This document shows, in pieces, positions 44,584 to 53,577 of a DNA stretch of 53,577 nt. The stretch is from Goleter apudmare HA4340-LM2 (GTDB lineage Bacteria > Cyanobacteriota > Cyanobacteriia > Cyanobacteriales > Nostocaceae), in contig JAHHHF010000112.1 of assembly GCA_019359495.1 (NCBI GenBank), positions 1-53,577 of the forward strand, in the 5' to 3' direction. The notes under the pieces were generated by a model. It made no database searches and was not told where the DNA came from. It was given only the letters and a program-made list of their open reading frames with translations. Position 1 is the first letter of the stretch, and each line of letters begins with the position of its first letter. A program made the position numbers and the translations under genes.

Positions 44584-45025
44584 GGAGAATGCGTAATACT
44601 CGCCGATGGCGAGAAGCAAGCTAGTACCGCCGTGAATTCAAAATTCAAAATTAAAGACAGCCACCCACAAGGGGGAGTAGCGTGGGCGAGTTTTCCACGC
44701 CACTTACTAATGGGGGAAACCCTACAAGGCAGTAGCCTCTCACGCCACTTGCTACAACGGGGAGGCAACCGTGTGGGCGGGTTTCCCGACTTGTAGACGC
44801 CCTCCGGGCGGCTTTCCGCAGGGTACGGACTGTCGGCTCCCTTTGGGAGAAGACAGCAGTGGCTCGACTTTAGAGAACTCGCGTTGGAGTTTTTACCTAC
44901 TGGACTGTCTAGGCTAAAATGTTGCATTAATGCAATCAAATGAACCACCCATAAAAGACAATCTCGTTCAGTTGCTCTCGTAGAGGCACGGCATCCTCAA
45001 TCTTTTCGGCAAGCCGATAATCTTA

Positions 45026-45237
45026 CTAGTGGACTGACAAGCCTAAAATGATGCAAAAAATTTTCTTGTGGTGCGGGCATCTTGCCCGCTTCCTGGACAT
45101 TAGGGAGCAAGATGCTCCCACTACAAATTTTATTTTTGCAAAATTGGGATGCTCCCAACAATTTTCTTGTGGTGCGGGCATCTTGCCCGTTCTACAAAAG
45201 ATTGCTAATGCACAAAATTAGCCTTGATACGCTACTA
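45026..45237. repeat. MITE-like element with palindromic core, copy B
   Basis: It is in the opposite orientation to copy A at 11348-11510. It starts CTAGTGGACTGACAAGCC and ends TAGCCTTGATACGCTAC. The core has CGGGCATCTTGCCCG twice plus variants such as GGGAGCAAGATGCTCCC, so it is longer and more varied than copy A. Confidence 0.75.
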
Positions 45238-46086
45238 CCTTGGGAAACAAGGATTTTTTCGCCCACCATTCCACTCGGTTTTGAACCTAGCTTTTTCCTA
45301 GTAAATAAACCGAACTATGTAAAGAAAAATAAATGAGGCTAAAACCCTCTTCCCTCCTGCCTCCTGCCTTATCCCAATGATAAATTCTTCCACCCACCTA
45401 CTTACCACCCGATGGACATTCAGTGGTTCCAAATCGGGAAGGGTCGAATCCCCTGTTGAGGCTACCGCTAGCTTTCTCTGAAATCTACGTAATAACTGCT
45501 AAATCCAGGTTTTCCATTGCATTGAAGTTTCACGTATCTAGGAAAGCAACACTGAGTTTGCTGCTGCTTAAGTGCGTGTGCCTTTGAAAACTCCTATAAT
45601 TCCTACTGAGAAGGCATATTTTTATATTTATACACGAAAAAGCACTTGAGAGTTTTGCTCACCCAAGCGCTTCCCCGTATAACTGTATACCAACCCACTT
45701 GTTTGATGCAACATTTGAAATCCGCAACAATCCCTAAGGAGGAACGTTGCGAGAATAACTTGTAACAAACATTTGGTGAAGTGGTATCACTCCTTGCACT
45801 AACTAAGAATATCTCTTTCAGCATAAAATCGGGGATGTGGTGAGTGACACTTTCTTAACTGACACTAGTTAAAAACGACTCATGATGAATGGTGTCTACG
45901 AAGACAAAGGCAACTTATAGTAAATTTGGCAATTTGGTATAAAAAAACAGAATTTTTGAGCTAGTAGGTACATGACATCGCAAATTTGATAGTTGACCGA
46001 TAGGCTGAATGTGGTAGCATAAGCTGCTAACTAAATATTGAGCAAATATACTTTGAAGCGTAAGCAGCGAAGGCTGGGGGACTGAT

Positions 46087-46166
46087 ACCATTTTGGATTG
46101 GCAATCCCTGGCTGCATCTGGGTTTTGTGAATCCAATTTTGGCAATCATTTTTAAAATTGGTATGA
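46087..46166. repeat. dispersed repeat, copy 2 (CATCTGGGTTTTGTGAATCC core)
   Basis: It starts ATACCATTTTGGATTGGCAA and ends TTTTTAAAATTGGTAT, so the ends (ATACCA/TGGTAT) are inverted. The core GCATCTGGGTTTTGTGAATC matches the copy at 33692-33810. Confidence 0.65.
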
Positions 46167-46478
46167 CATATCGGATATGGGAACTGGAATTAATCACAGT
46201 CATGTGGACGCGTCGAAGTATCCTTTGCCCTGAAGTCTATGAATATTGTTGTCTCCGGATACTTTGTCTGTTTAGTCAACATCATAATTAAGGGCAGGTT
46301 GTCGTCGCCACAGTCTCTAACTGGCAGAAAGCTACACGTGGTAAGCTGTGAGGTGTTTATTCTTTCACATCTCGCCCAGATACTTTTACATGCTCTCTTG
46401 ACTAAAATCAGTAGTTTTTAAGTTATTCTGCGGGTATCGCGGCTAAAATCAAACCCACCGATAGCAATGTGAAGATTG

Positions 46479-47384
46479 ATGCAGAGAAATCAAGTTAGGA
46501 AAGCTGTGATTCCGGCGGCTGGCTTTGGTACTCGCTTATTTCCAGCCACAAAAGTTGTCAAAAAAGAGCTGTTCCCGATTATTGATCAAGATGGTAGGGC
46601 AAAACCTGTAATTCTGGCGATCGCACAAGAAGCAATTAGCGCGGGAATTGCAGAAGTTGGCATTGTGGTACAGCCAGAAGACCAAGAAGTATTTACGGAT
46701 TTGTTTAAAAATCCACCCAAACCGGAACTATTCCAAAAGCTTTCACCCCAAAATCAACAATACAGCCAATATCTCCAAGAGTTGGGTAGCAAGGTGTCGA
46801 TATTAACTCAAGGGGTACAAGAGGGCTACGGTCATGCGGTATATTGTGCCCAAGACTGGGTAGGAGATGAACCATTTTTGCTGATGCTAGGCGATCATGT
46901 TTACGCATCTGAGACTGAAAACTCCTGCGCCCGCCAAGTTTTGGATATTTACGAACAAGTTAATCAAAGTGTTGTTAGCTTAACTATCATGCCATCTGCC
47001 ATGATTCATCAGGCTGGGTGTATTACAGGGGTTTGGCAAGAGCTAAATTCAATTCTCACGGTAACACAAGTCTACGAAAAGCCAACTGTAGAGTATGCAC
47101 GCCAGCATTTACGTGTAGAAGGTATGGCAGAAGATGAGTTTTTATGTGTATTTGGTTTATATATACTGACGCCAAAAATTTTTGATTTTCTCGAAGAGCA
47201 CATCAATAACAACTTACGTGAACGGGGTGAATTTCAATTAACATCCTGTCTTGATAGATTACGTCAGAGAGAGGGTATGACAGGATATGTGGTTCAAGGT
47301 CAGTGTTTTGATACAGGGTTACCAGATGCTTATCGACAGACAATAATTGATTTTCCAGCCAAAGTGGCTACACGTACTTCATGA
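46479..47384 (+). CDS. GalU-type UTP-glucose-1-phosphate uridylyltransferase-like protein
   Basis: ATG 46479 is preferred to the adjacent TTG. The 301-residue nucleotidyltransferase has the GalU signatures AVIPAAGFGTRLFPATKVVK (nucleotide loop), KELFPIIDQDGRAKPVI, EGYGHAVYCAQDWVGDEPF, LLMLGDHVYAS (metal Asp) and the C-terminal FDTGLPDAYRQTI. It should make UDP-glucose, or a related NDP-sugar, for glycans and lipids. Cyanobacteria also have a non-GalU UDP-glucose pyrophosphorylase (CugP), so this one may have a special role. No glycan gene adjoins it. Confidence 0.88.
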   Translation: MQRNQVRKAVIPAAGFGTRLFPATKVVKKELFPIIDQDGRAKPVILAIAQEAISAGIAEVGIVVQPEDQEVFTDLFKNPPKPELFQKLSPQNQQYSQYLQELGSKVSILTQGVQEGYGHAVYCAQDWVGDEPFLLMLGDHVYASETENSCARQVLDIYEQVNQSVVSLTIMPSAMIHQAGCITGVWQELNSILTVTQVYEKPTVEYARQHLRVEGMAEDEFLCVFGLYILTPKIFDFLEEHINNNLRERGEFQLTSCLDRLRQREGMTGYVVQGQCFDTGLPDAYRQTIIDFPAKVATRTS

Positions 47385-47791
47385 GATTAGGTAAACTCAC
47401 TAAGAGTGAAATATTCAAGGATAAGTAGCTAGGCAAAAATAAATACACTCATGAAGGTTGGGAATGGGGGATAGGGCATAGGGCATAGACATAGTAAAAA
47501 AATTGAAATTAATTATGCCCCATTACTTAGCAATTGGGAACCGGAATTATATTCAAGGTTTCTGATGATTCATGGAAAAAATTAATACAGCAGATTTCAG
47601 ATTTGTGAGGCACAGAAATACCCCATCCGCGCTATCGCGCACCTTGCCAAGGATAGGGTTGGGGAGGGGTGTCCCTTATGTACTGGCAAAACGCTGTATT
47701 TCTGGTGTTGTAATACTTTTCTCTTATAGGGATAAGTATAACAACTGTTGTCAAAGTTAAGCGATCGCCAAGAAAAAACAAAGGAAAGTTG
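47385..47791. other. intergenic region with short tandem repeats
   Basis: GGGGGATAGGGCATAGGGCA units occur near 47466. A palindromic patch at 47620-47650 holds CCGCGCTATCGCGC. The region contains no recognisable gene. Confidence 0.45.
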
Positions 47792-48130
47792 ATGATGCTA
47801 ATTGATGATTTGTCTTATTTAGAGAATGTTTTAGAAGATGAGTTGATTTTAGGTGCTGTGAGTGCAACTATAGGAGCTTATGCATCAGCTGGAGGTTCTA
47901 ATTCTCTTGCTCTCACTGATACAAATCTGATTCTCAAGACTAACAAGAGGGGTGTTTCTAGGCTAAAAGGTACAGGATTAGCTCTGGCAATTGGTGAAGA
48001 TGCCACAGCTGATGTTTATTACAATCTTGAAGGCTTTGATAAAGTGAAGGTCAAAACTTTTTCTGTTGAAGGATCAAACTATGATTTGGAGATTGTGAAG
48101 ATCAGAGCGATTGATCGACCAAACACATGA
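47792..48130 (+). CDS. small protein with a bacteriocin-leader-like N-terminus
   Basis: The 112-residue protein has AAGGA before the ATG. The first ~22 residues are acidic and hydrophobic (LIDDLSYLENVLEDELILGA), like leader peptides that end near GG/GA and are cut by C39-type peptidases. After that comes a small-residue stretch (GAYASAGGSNSLAL), and then a beta-rich part with Lys (ADVYYNLEGFDKVKVKTF). Similar short proteins with LxYLE-type leaders occur in Nostocales, as far as I recall. No maturation or export gene is next to it. Function is unknown; a secreted peptide is one possibility. Confidence 0.6.
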   Translation: MMLIDDLSYLENVLEDELILGAVSATIGAYASAGGSNSLALTDTNLILKTNKRGVSRLKGTGLALAIGEDATADVYYNLEGFDKVKVKTFSVEGSNYDLEIVKIRAIDRPNT

Positions 48131-48134
48131 GAAC

Positions 48135-48187
48135 TTGTAGTCAGCGTTTGAGTCTTTGTGGAAGTACTCAAGTGCTGACTACAAACT
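48135..48187. repeat. dispersed inverted-repeat element, diverged copy 3
   Basis: TTGTAGTCAGCGTTTGAGTC faces GTACTCAAGTGCTGACTACA around a short loop. Related to the GTAGTAAGCACT elements at 25.9 and 28.4 kb. It may form a hairpin after the small-protein gene. Confidence 0.55.
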
Positions 48188-48274
48188 TATAGAGCAGGGA
48201 TAACATGGCGATCTAAACATAATCTTTATCACTAAACACTGACAAAATCTTTATCCTTGTGTGGGTGAGGATTT

Positions 48275-49480
48275 TTACAGTTTTTGCCCTGTGAAAATAG
48301 ATCGCACTTCGCCATTACGACGCACTATAGCTTCGCCATTATTCACATCTACTAATGTCCAACCACTGGAGCCGATGTTTTCACCTACGTTAATGCGTTG
48401 TGATACGCCTTCGATTTTAAATAAAGCAGCAGATTTGTCCCCTAACTCTAGCAATCCTTCTAAGGTATGACTGGGAGTCGCTACAGGAGATGTAGACAAG
48501 TAGGCGTGTTGCTGAATTGTAGTTGATGGCGTGGGTGCTTGGGCTGTTGGTAGTTTTGGAGGTGCTGCGCGGAACGGGACAACAGGTAATGCAGGTAATA
48601 GATTTGTTGAACGTCCTACAGGTACTGGTGTGGTTTTTACAGGCACAGGTTTGAGGTCTGGTCTTACAGCTGCTGCATATATGTTGACATTTGCGGGTTT
48701 AGCTGGTTTTGGCAATGTATTTAGGGCGTTGTTCACCGCATCAGGTGATAAAGGTTGGAGTGGCGGGGTGTAGCGTCCTGGCGAGGATGCAGACTCTACG
48801 GGGATGTATATGCGTTCGACAACATTTGTGGAACGATTGGGAATGGCGGGTAAGTTGTTAGCAATTAGTGGTGAGGATAAATTCCCAATTGTTTGATTAG
48901 GATTTGCCCCAATGGCGATTCTGGAATTGACAGGTCTTTGAGAGATCTGTTGCTTTTCAATGACTGCTAGTGCGCCTAGCATGTAATCAACCAGTTCGGC
49001 CTGAACATCTACCCTTGTTGGTAACTGTGATTGTGGTACTTGGAGAGTCGTGTGAGTAATTCTGTAGGTGAGGCGGTTGATGACTTCAAATTGTACTAGG
49101 TAGATGACGCCAGCGATCGCCACGCCCAAGGTGCTGCCCAAAATTAGCAATCTACCCCAAACATGTCTGGTACGTTGACGCTTTTTACTCGTTGGTTTCA
49201 TCTGAGCATTGTCAACCATCGACTTGTTCTTGGGGTCAGGAACTCCTGGTACAGATTGGTTCAGAACAATCTGTGGCATCTTGACTGTTTGCAGAGGCAC
49301 ATATTCTGCATTTACAGTTTGGGAGGCAAAATTCCCTCTAGCGTCGAGTATCTGGTCGATATCGGCAAAGATTTCATCCATCAAGCCATCAGCATAGATA
49401 TCTATCGACCAAGGCTCGTTGGCGATGAGGTCTTCTGATGTTTCCGGAAAAAAGAGATGCGTGCTGGCTTCTTGTAACAT
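48275..49480 (-). CDS. single-pass membrane protein with GspC/PilP-like C-terminus
   Basis: The 401-residue protein has a cytoplasmic acidic N-terminus, a basic segment (SKKRQRTRHVWGR) and one membrane helix at about 109-130 (LLILGSTLGVAIAGVIYLVQ). A long Pro/Thr-rich periplasmic linker spans about 180-335, and a small C-terminal beta domain follows (GLLELGDKSAALFKIEGVSQ, WTLVDVNNGEAIVRRNGE). That C-terminus resembles the homology region of GspC/PilP, which links secretin to the inner membrane in type II secretion and type IV pili. The family assignment is tentative. No other pilus or secretion genes are near, apart from the usher locus 4 kb away. Confidence 0.7.
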   Translation of the reverse strand: MLQEASTHLFFPETSEDLIANEPWSIDIYADGLMDEIFADIDQILDARGNFASQTVNAEYVPLQTVKMPQIVLNQSVPGVPDPKNKSMVDNAQMKPTSKKRQRTRHVWGRLLILGSTLGVAIAGVIYLVQFEVINRLTYRITHTTLQVPQSQLPTRVDVQAELVDYMLGALAVIEKQQISQRPVNSRIAIGANPNQTIGNLSSPLIANNLPAIPNRSTNVVERIYIPVESASSPGRYTPPLQPLSPDAVNNALNTLPKPAKPANVNIYAAAVRPDLKPVPVKTTPVPVGRSTNLLPALPVVPFRAAPPKLPTAQAPTPSTTIQQHAYLSTSPVATPSHTLEGLLELGDKSAALFKIEGVSQRINVGENIGSSGWTLVDVNNGEAIVRRNGEVRSIFTGQKL

Positions 49481-49692
49481 AGTCTTTTAGGTTGTGGCTA
49501 CTAGAACGGGGAAATGCCGTCTTGATCGCCTGGAGGTCAGGATTTTTGTAAATTCTCCAATCATCTATCTACTAGTAGACAAGTTGATTGTTGATGTGGT
49601 ATTAAATTCAACTTAGAGTCTGGAGTCTGCTGAATAATGGCATTTTTGTCTTCATGTCATCTATCATACCAAGCTCCTGCCTACTACTATAC

Positions 49693-51648
49693 TCAAGCTT
49701 CATGAAGTTTGTTTGAAGATAATGCTGTAAACTCTGACTGGGTCTTGTTTCTACGTAATTCTAGATATATTAACAAGGCATTTATATCTGCGGGATTTAC
49801 CCCACCGATCCGTGCTGCTTGACCGAGGGTGAGGGGTTTTACCCTACTTAGCTTTTCTCGTGCTTCTTTAGATAGGGTATCAATTGTTGTGTAATCTAAA
49901 TCCGCAGGTAGCTGGCGGTGGGCTTGACGGGCAATCTGCTCAATTTGATTTTGTTGCCTAGCCAGATAACCAGAATATTTGATGTCTATTTCTGCTCCTT
50001 CTCTTTCGGCTTGGTTGAGGTTGGGGTTCCCCAGTTGGTATCTGTCGAGGTGCAGATAGTGAAATCCTGGGCGTCGCAATAGGTCGGCGAGGGTAATGGA
50101 GCCTTTGATGGCTTGTTGAGTATCAGATGCGATCGCCATGCCAATGTCATCATGTTCTTTGACGCGTGTAGTATACAGCCGTTCTTTTTCACCTGTAATA
50201 TTTGCTTGTTTTTGGGTAAACAAATGCCAACGGCGATCGTCAATCAAGCCAATTTCCCTGCCCAAGGGTGTGAGGCGTTGGTCGGCGTTATCAGAACGCA
50301 GTATTAAACGATACTCAGATCTGCTGGTTAGCATCCGGTAAGGTTCCCGTAAGTCCTTTGTACATAGGTCATCAATTAAAGTACCGATGTAACTTTGCTC
50401 ACGGCTAAAGACGATCATTTCCTGATCACGAACAAAACGAGCCGCATTAATTCCCGCCACCAAACCTTGAGCCGCCGCTTCTTCGTAACCTGTTGTGCCG
50501 TTAATTTGTCCAGCGCAAAACAACCCGGCAATTTTTTTGGTCATCAGTGTGGGATAGCACTGGGTAGCAGGTAAGTAATCATATTCCACAGCATAGGCGG
50601 GACGCAGCATCACGCACTGTTCTAAGCCGGGGAGAGAGCGTAACATTTGCAGTTGCAAATTTTCTGGTAGCCCTGTGGAAAACCCTTGGATGTAAAGTTC
50701 TGGGATTTCCCTACCTTCTGGTTCAATAAAAATTTGGTGGCTTTCCTTATCAGCGAAGCGCACAATCTTATCTTCAATACTGGGACAATAACGCGGCCCT
50801 TTAGCTTCTACCCAACCGCCATAAACAGGAGAAAGGTGCAAATTTTCTTGAATCAGGCGATGGGTGGCGGTGGTAGTGCGGGTGATGTAGCAAGGCATTT
50901 GTTCCCGTTCTACCCACACTTGGGGGTCAAAGCTAAACCAGCGAACTTCCGCATCCCCTGGCTGAATGGTCATTTTACTGTAGTCTACCGATCGCTTGTC
51001 TACCCGTGCCGGAGTACCAGTCTTGAGTCTACCTGTTTCAAATCCCAAACGATTCAAGGTTTCTGTTAGTCCTTGGGCGGCAAATTCTCCCGCCCGTCCA
51101 GCTGGCATTGATTTATTCCCAACCCAAATCTTTCCTCCCAAAAAGGTGCCTGTCGTCAAAATTACGGCTTGACATTGAAACGCCATGCCAAAGTATGTCT
51201 GAACGCCGATAACTTCATCGTTAGCACCCAATACTAAGTCTGTAGCCATCCCTTCACGGATGACGAGGTTGTCTTGATTCTCGACCACACCCTTCATCAA
51301 GGCTGCATATTCGCGCTTGTCAGTCTGGGCGCGCAATGCCCAAACTGCCGGGCCTCGTGAAGAGTTGAGTATGCGCTTTTGGAGGTAGGTGCGGTCTGCT
51401 ATTTTGCCGATTTCCCCACCCAGGGCATCTACTTCATGGGTTAACTGAGATTTGGCCGGCCCACCCACGGCTGGGTTACAGGGTTGCCAAGCGATTCTAT
51501 CTAAATTGAGTGTCAATAGCAGGGTACGACAGCCGAGGCGGGCAGAGGCAAGAGCTGCTTCGCAACCGGAGTGACCTGCACCGACGACAATGACATCAAA
51601 AGCGTCTTGGAATTCAGTTTGGAATTCAACGGAATTGTGCATGGTCAT
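49693..51648 (-). CDS. mnmG: tRNA uridine-5-carboxymethylaminomethyl modification enzyme MnmG
   Basis: This 651-residue FAD enzyme works with MnmE to modify the wobble uridine of several tRNAs. It starts with the FAD loop [20 protein letters not shown], followed by family motifs [20 protein letters not shown] and [38 protein letters not shown], and the C-terminal helical part ending in [10 protein letters not shown]. Length is close to usual (about 630-650). ATG 51642 is an equally possible start. No mnmE is in the window. Confidence 0.97.
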   Translation of the reverse strand: MTMHNSVEFQTEFQDAFDVIVVGAGHSGCEAALASARLGCRTLLLTLNLDRIAWQPCNPAVGGPAKSQLTHEVDALGGEIGKIADRTYLQKRILNSSRGPAVWALRAQTDKREYAALMKGVVENQDNLVIREGMATDLVLGANDEVIGVQTYFGMAFQCQAVILTTGTFLGGKIWVGNKSMPAGRAGEFAAQGLTETLNRLGFETGRLKTGTPARVDKRSVDYSKMTIQPGDAEVRWFSFDPQVWVEREQMPCYITRTTTATHRLIQENLHLSPVYGGWVEAKGPRYCPSIEDKIVRFADKESHQIFIEPEGREIPELYIQGFSTGLPENLQLQMLRSLPGLEQCVMLRPAYAVEYDYLPATQCYPTLMTKKIAGLFCAGQINGTTGYEEAAAQGLVAGINAARFVRDQEMIVFSREQSYIGTLIDDLCTKDLREPYRMLTSRSEYRLILRSDNADQRLTPLGREIGLIDDRRWHLFTQKQANITGEKERLYTTRVKEHDDIGMAIASDTQQAIKGSITLADLLRRPGFHYLHLDRYQLGNPNLNQAEREGAEIDIKYSGYLARQQNQIEQIARQAHRQLPADLDYTTIDTLSKEAREKLSRVKPLTLGQAARIGGVNPADINALLIYLELRRNKTQSEFTALSSNKLHEA

Positions 51649-51995
51649 ACTTACAGGTTCAGCGAGCTGAGATTTATTTCCAATTTTAACCGATTCCGTG
51701 GTTTCATGGAGGCAGGTTGTTATGCAACAAGTTATTAAAATAACTGTGCAACAAACAGCAAAATATTTATGTTTTCAAAATTGAGTATCAGGCAAAAGAT
51801 ATTGCTTTTTTGTCATTCAATACAGCGATGTTTTGAGTTTTCATAGTTTAGTCTCTAGATAAAACTAATGCTCACAATTGATGTGTCATGATATGCAGTT
51901 ACTTATATTTAATTTGATCAACTAGAACAATCTGCTGATTTTTAGACGTTATATATTGGGTTTAAGCTAAAAATTATCTACAAACATACGTATAT
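51649..51995. other. AT-rich divergent intergenic region
   Basis: This 347-base gap between divergent mnmG and the M15 peptidase gene must contain both promoters. GCAACAA repeats occur around 51723-51755. I see no strong dyad, repeat copy or RNA. Confidence 0.4.
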
Positions 51996-52835
51996 ATGCA
52001 ACGAGTTCTGCGAAAGACAACTTTGATTACGATTGTTTTCTTCATCAGCTTTATCCTAGTTGCTAGTGGCGGCATTGCTTATCAAAGACTATTTACAAAT
52101 ACTCCACAAGTAAATGAGTGTGCAAACCCTGATTTACGATCATGCAAAGATATCTCACCTGCTGTTGATCAACCATTGACCCCTGACCCACAATTAAATA
52201 ACCAACAGCGCTTTTTAGCGGCGATCGCCTACAATTTACCAATAATTCCCCAGCCTGGCACTTTTGAATATATTTTACTGCGTGCATACGGTGCGGTATT
52301 TGTCAATCAAGAACCTGAGATTCAGCTACCACAAAAGGTAATCTTAGCCAACGAGCAGGAAACCGAAGAATTTCAATCGACTTTGATGATGACAAAAGTT
52401 GATGGTATCAATGGCTGTTACCTACAACAACCAGCAGCAGCAGCCTTGAATAAAGTGCGATCGCTGATCAATATCCCCTTAAAATCAGGGTACGGTAGCG
52501 GTGACTGTACTCGCACTTTCGCCACTAATTTAAGATTTTGGAGAAAATATGCTAACAATCAAACTCTAGAAAAAGTCCGCCAAGGTAGGGAAACAGCAAT
52601 TTTGGGGATAGTCGCACCACCTGGAACATCACAACATCTTTGGGGACTAGCGATTGATTTACGCGCTTATAGTCCACAACAAAGACAGGCTTTAAATCAA
52701 AACGGCTGGTTTCAGACTGTAGAGAAAGACTTGCCACATTGGACTTATATTGGTTTACCGCAAGAGGATTTACCTCTATTTGGATTTAGAAAGAAAGTTA
52801 TTAGGGGCGTTACGTATTGGATAACACCAATCTAA
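51996..52835 (+). CDS. M15 (VanY-type) D-Ala-D-Ala carboxypeptidase-like protein
   Basis: The 279-residue protein has an N-terminal membrane anchor at about 8-30 (TLITIVFFISFILVASGGIA). The catalytic domain has the zinc motif PPGTSQHLWGLAIDLRAYSP (SxHxxGxAxD form) at about 206-225 and a later His in LPHWTYIG, the third ligand region, which is slightly changed from the usual WH form. It probably trims peptidoglycan peptides in the periplasm. A long segment between anchor and catalytic domain has two cysteine pairs. It is divergent from mnmG. Confidence 0.85.
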   Translation: MQRVLRKTTLITIVFFISFILVASGGIAYQRLFTNTPQVNECANPDLRSCKDISPAVDQPLTPDPQLNNQQRFLAAIAYNLPIIPQPGTFEYILLRAYGAVFVNQEPEIQLPQKVILANEQETEEFQSTLMMTKVDGINGCYLQQPAAAALNKVRSLINIPLKSGYGSGDCTRTFATNLRFWRKYANNQTLEKVRQGRETAILGIVAPPGTSQHLWGLAIDLRAYSPQQRQALNQNGWFQTVEKDLPHWTYIGLPQEDLPLFGFRKKVIRGVTYWITPI

Positions 52836-52842
52836 ATGTTAG

Positions 52843-53076
52843 ACCGAAAATGAACCTTATTGTAGCTTGTTAGGACAAAATGGTTTAGATTTGTCAGTTG
52901 TGAGAAAGGTTTTTACAGATTTAATCTCAGGATTTGATTATAAAGTGCAAGGTTTTACAAAATTTAAGTAATATTTGGTTTCTGCTTGTCAAAACACAGA
53001 AGTTGAGATAGTTTTTCATAATGGAGATAGAACAAAGAACATATTAAAAGTCAAACAATCTGAAATGTCTAAGTAA
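52843..53076 (+). pseudogene. small gene relic interrupted by an in-frame TAA
   Basis: One frame reads protein-like on both sides of a TAA near 52969: before it SLLGQNGLDLSVVRKVFTDL then ISGFDYKVQGFTKFK, and after it YLVSACQNTEVEIVFHNGDR then a Lys-rich end and a final TAA. The two parts share one frame without a shift. There is no ATG at the upstream end. I do not recognise the protein. A single point change in a small gene is the simplest reading. Confidence 0.45.
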
Positions 53077-53095
53077 GCTTAAACTTTGGTTGTAG

Positions 53096-53290
53096 TTATC
53101 TAATTTCTACATAACGAGATTCGGCATTTTCCGTCACTTTATCAATACTTGCAAGATAATCTTTAATAGCATCTTTTATATTGGCTAAAGCTTCTTCTTC
53201 TGTTTCTCCTAAAGTCCAACATCCTGGTAAAGCAGGACACCAAATAGCATATCCTAAATTTGTTTTATTTAACTTAACTTTGTATCGCAT
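53096..53290 (-). CDS. HicB-like antitoxin-family protein
   Basis: The 64-residue protein has the HicB fold signature YAIWCPALPGCWTLGETEEE followed by a helix (ALANIKDAIKDYLASIDKVT). Such proteins pair with the RNA-cutting toxin HicA. No HicA-like frame is found on either side in the window, so it is an orphan here, or its partner is elsewhere. The helix-turn-helix tail of longer HicB proteins is absent. The relic at 52843 lies next to it on the other strand. Confidence 0.85.
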   Translation of the reverse strand: MRYKVKLNKTNLGYAIWCPALPGCWTLGETEEEALANIKDAIKDYLASIDKVTENAESRYVEIR

Positions 53291-53477
53291 ATCTCAAGAA
53301 CCACTTTTGTTTAAATTCTATATGTTTAAATAAAACAAAAAATTATCACATGATACTGCAAATACATGAATTTTCTACTAGAAGGCTGTAATTAAGGGTT
53401 CCTGATTAAATTTTTGAGAAAATCTAAGTATATGTAGGATATATTATGGCGCAGAAGTGTTGAATGTTAAGAAAAAG

Positions 53478-53514
53478 CCGATAAAAATAGCCCAAAATAT
53501 GATAGATTTTGGGC
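53478..53514 (-). terminator. intrinsic terminator for a gene right of the window
   Basis: GCCCAAAAT pairs with ATTTTGGGC around a 7-base loop, and on the minus strand it is followed by TATTTTTATC. It would end a minus-strand transcript entering from beyond the window edge. Confidence 0.55.
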
Positions 53515-53577
53515 GAAGGACTAAAATATCTTAGTTTAACGTGATTATAAAATCATTTCCCAAGATTGTCAAAGACA

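Larger units (their letters stand above)
44584..46478. other. 1.9-kb repeat-rich gene desert
   Basis: No credible gene is seen. At 44680-44820 there is a repeat cluster with GTAGCGTGGGCGAGTTTTCC and CCTCCGGGCGG. At 44897-44921 a terminal repeat like that of the MITE occurs (CTACTGGACTGTCTAGGC). MITE copy B lies at 45026-45237. At 46087-46166 there is another dispersed repeat. A tRNA-like TCGAATCCCC at about 45449 does not complete a tRNA. Open frames here are short and low-quality. Confidence 0.55.

Noticed and set aside
45415-45475. tRNA-like patch (GGGTCGAATCCCC preceded by GGTTCCAAATC)
   Set aside because: The T-arm-like loop has the wrong size, and no acceptor stem or anticodon arm can be built around it.
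45603-45824. 73-codon minus-strand frame in the gene desert
   Set aside because: It has no ribosome site, no domain pattern and lies in repeat-rich spacer.

Overview
The window comes from a filamentous, Nostoc/Anabaena-like cyanobacterium. Pointers are the many copies of the palindrome GCGATCGC (HIP1), heptamer-type short tandem repeats, several families of intergenic palindromic repeats, and typical cyanobacterial genes: RpaA, Ycf51, AMIN-domain TonB receptors, SLH-fused family-10-like glycosidases, pentapeptide repeats and a sterol desaturase/SDR fusion. Species is not claimed. I saw no rRNA, tRNA, CRISPR array or intact insertion sequence.

Layout. 1-2.3 kb: a cut-off gene end and a secreted DUF11 surface protein. 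2.4-8.1 kb: a minus-strand iron-siderophore uptake operon (AraC regulator, TonB-dependent receptor, lipoprotein binding protein, DUF1636 protein). The receptor and the regulator share a nearly identical 45-bp upstream element, and the relic of an ABC exporter lies just downstream. 8.2-15 kb: a creatininase/transposase scar, a histidine kinase, holB, a Uma2 protein, and a divergent cupin/AraC pair with a truncated membrane gene. 15-21.4 kb: an SLH-GHL10 hydrolase, a tandem-AAA ATPase, a hypothetical protein and Ycf51. 21.8-24.2 kb: a two-gene operon of an iron-type alcohol dehydrogenase and a class I aminotransferase.

24.2-29.0 kb is an arsenic-resistance island that has lost parts. arsR, a PstS-like binding protein, acr3, arsI and a low-molecular-weight-phosphatase-type arsC look intact. 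Short relics remain of a GAPDH, the organoarsenical exporter ArsJ, a second ArsR and ArsH. Two dyads between arsR and the PstS-like gene overlap a good promoter. A transglutaminase-like protein of unknown role follows.

29.9-38 kb: a second GHL10 hydrolase, a nuclease-fold protein with missing catalytic residues, an Spx/ArsC-like protein, a pentapeptide protein, the desaturase/SDR fusion, rpaA, an alpha/beta hydrolase and a J-domain protein. 38.1-44.6 kb: a chaperone-usher-like surface-fibre locus with three small secreted subunit candidates, a periplasmic PapD-like chaperone and an usher-like barrel. 44.6-46.5 kb is a repeat-rich gene desert. 46.5-53.6 kb: galU-type nucleotidyltransferase, a small bacteriocin-leader-like protein, a GspC/PilP-like membrane protein, mnmG, an M15 peptidase, a gene relic and an orphan HicB-like protein.

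Two themes run through the window: metal/metalloid handling (siderophore iron and arsenic), and extensive decay, with at least eight gene relics and several mobile-repeat families. All calls come from reading the sequence; no database search was run.
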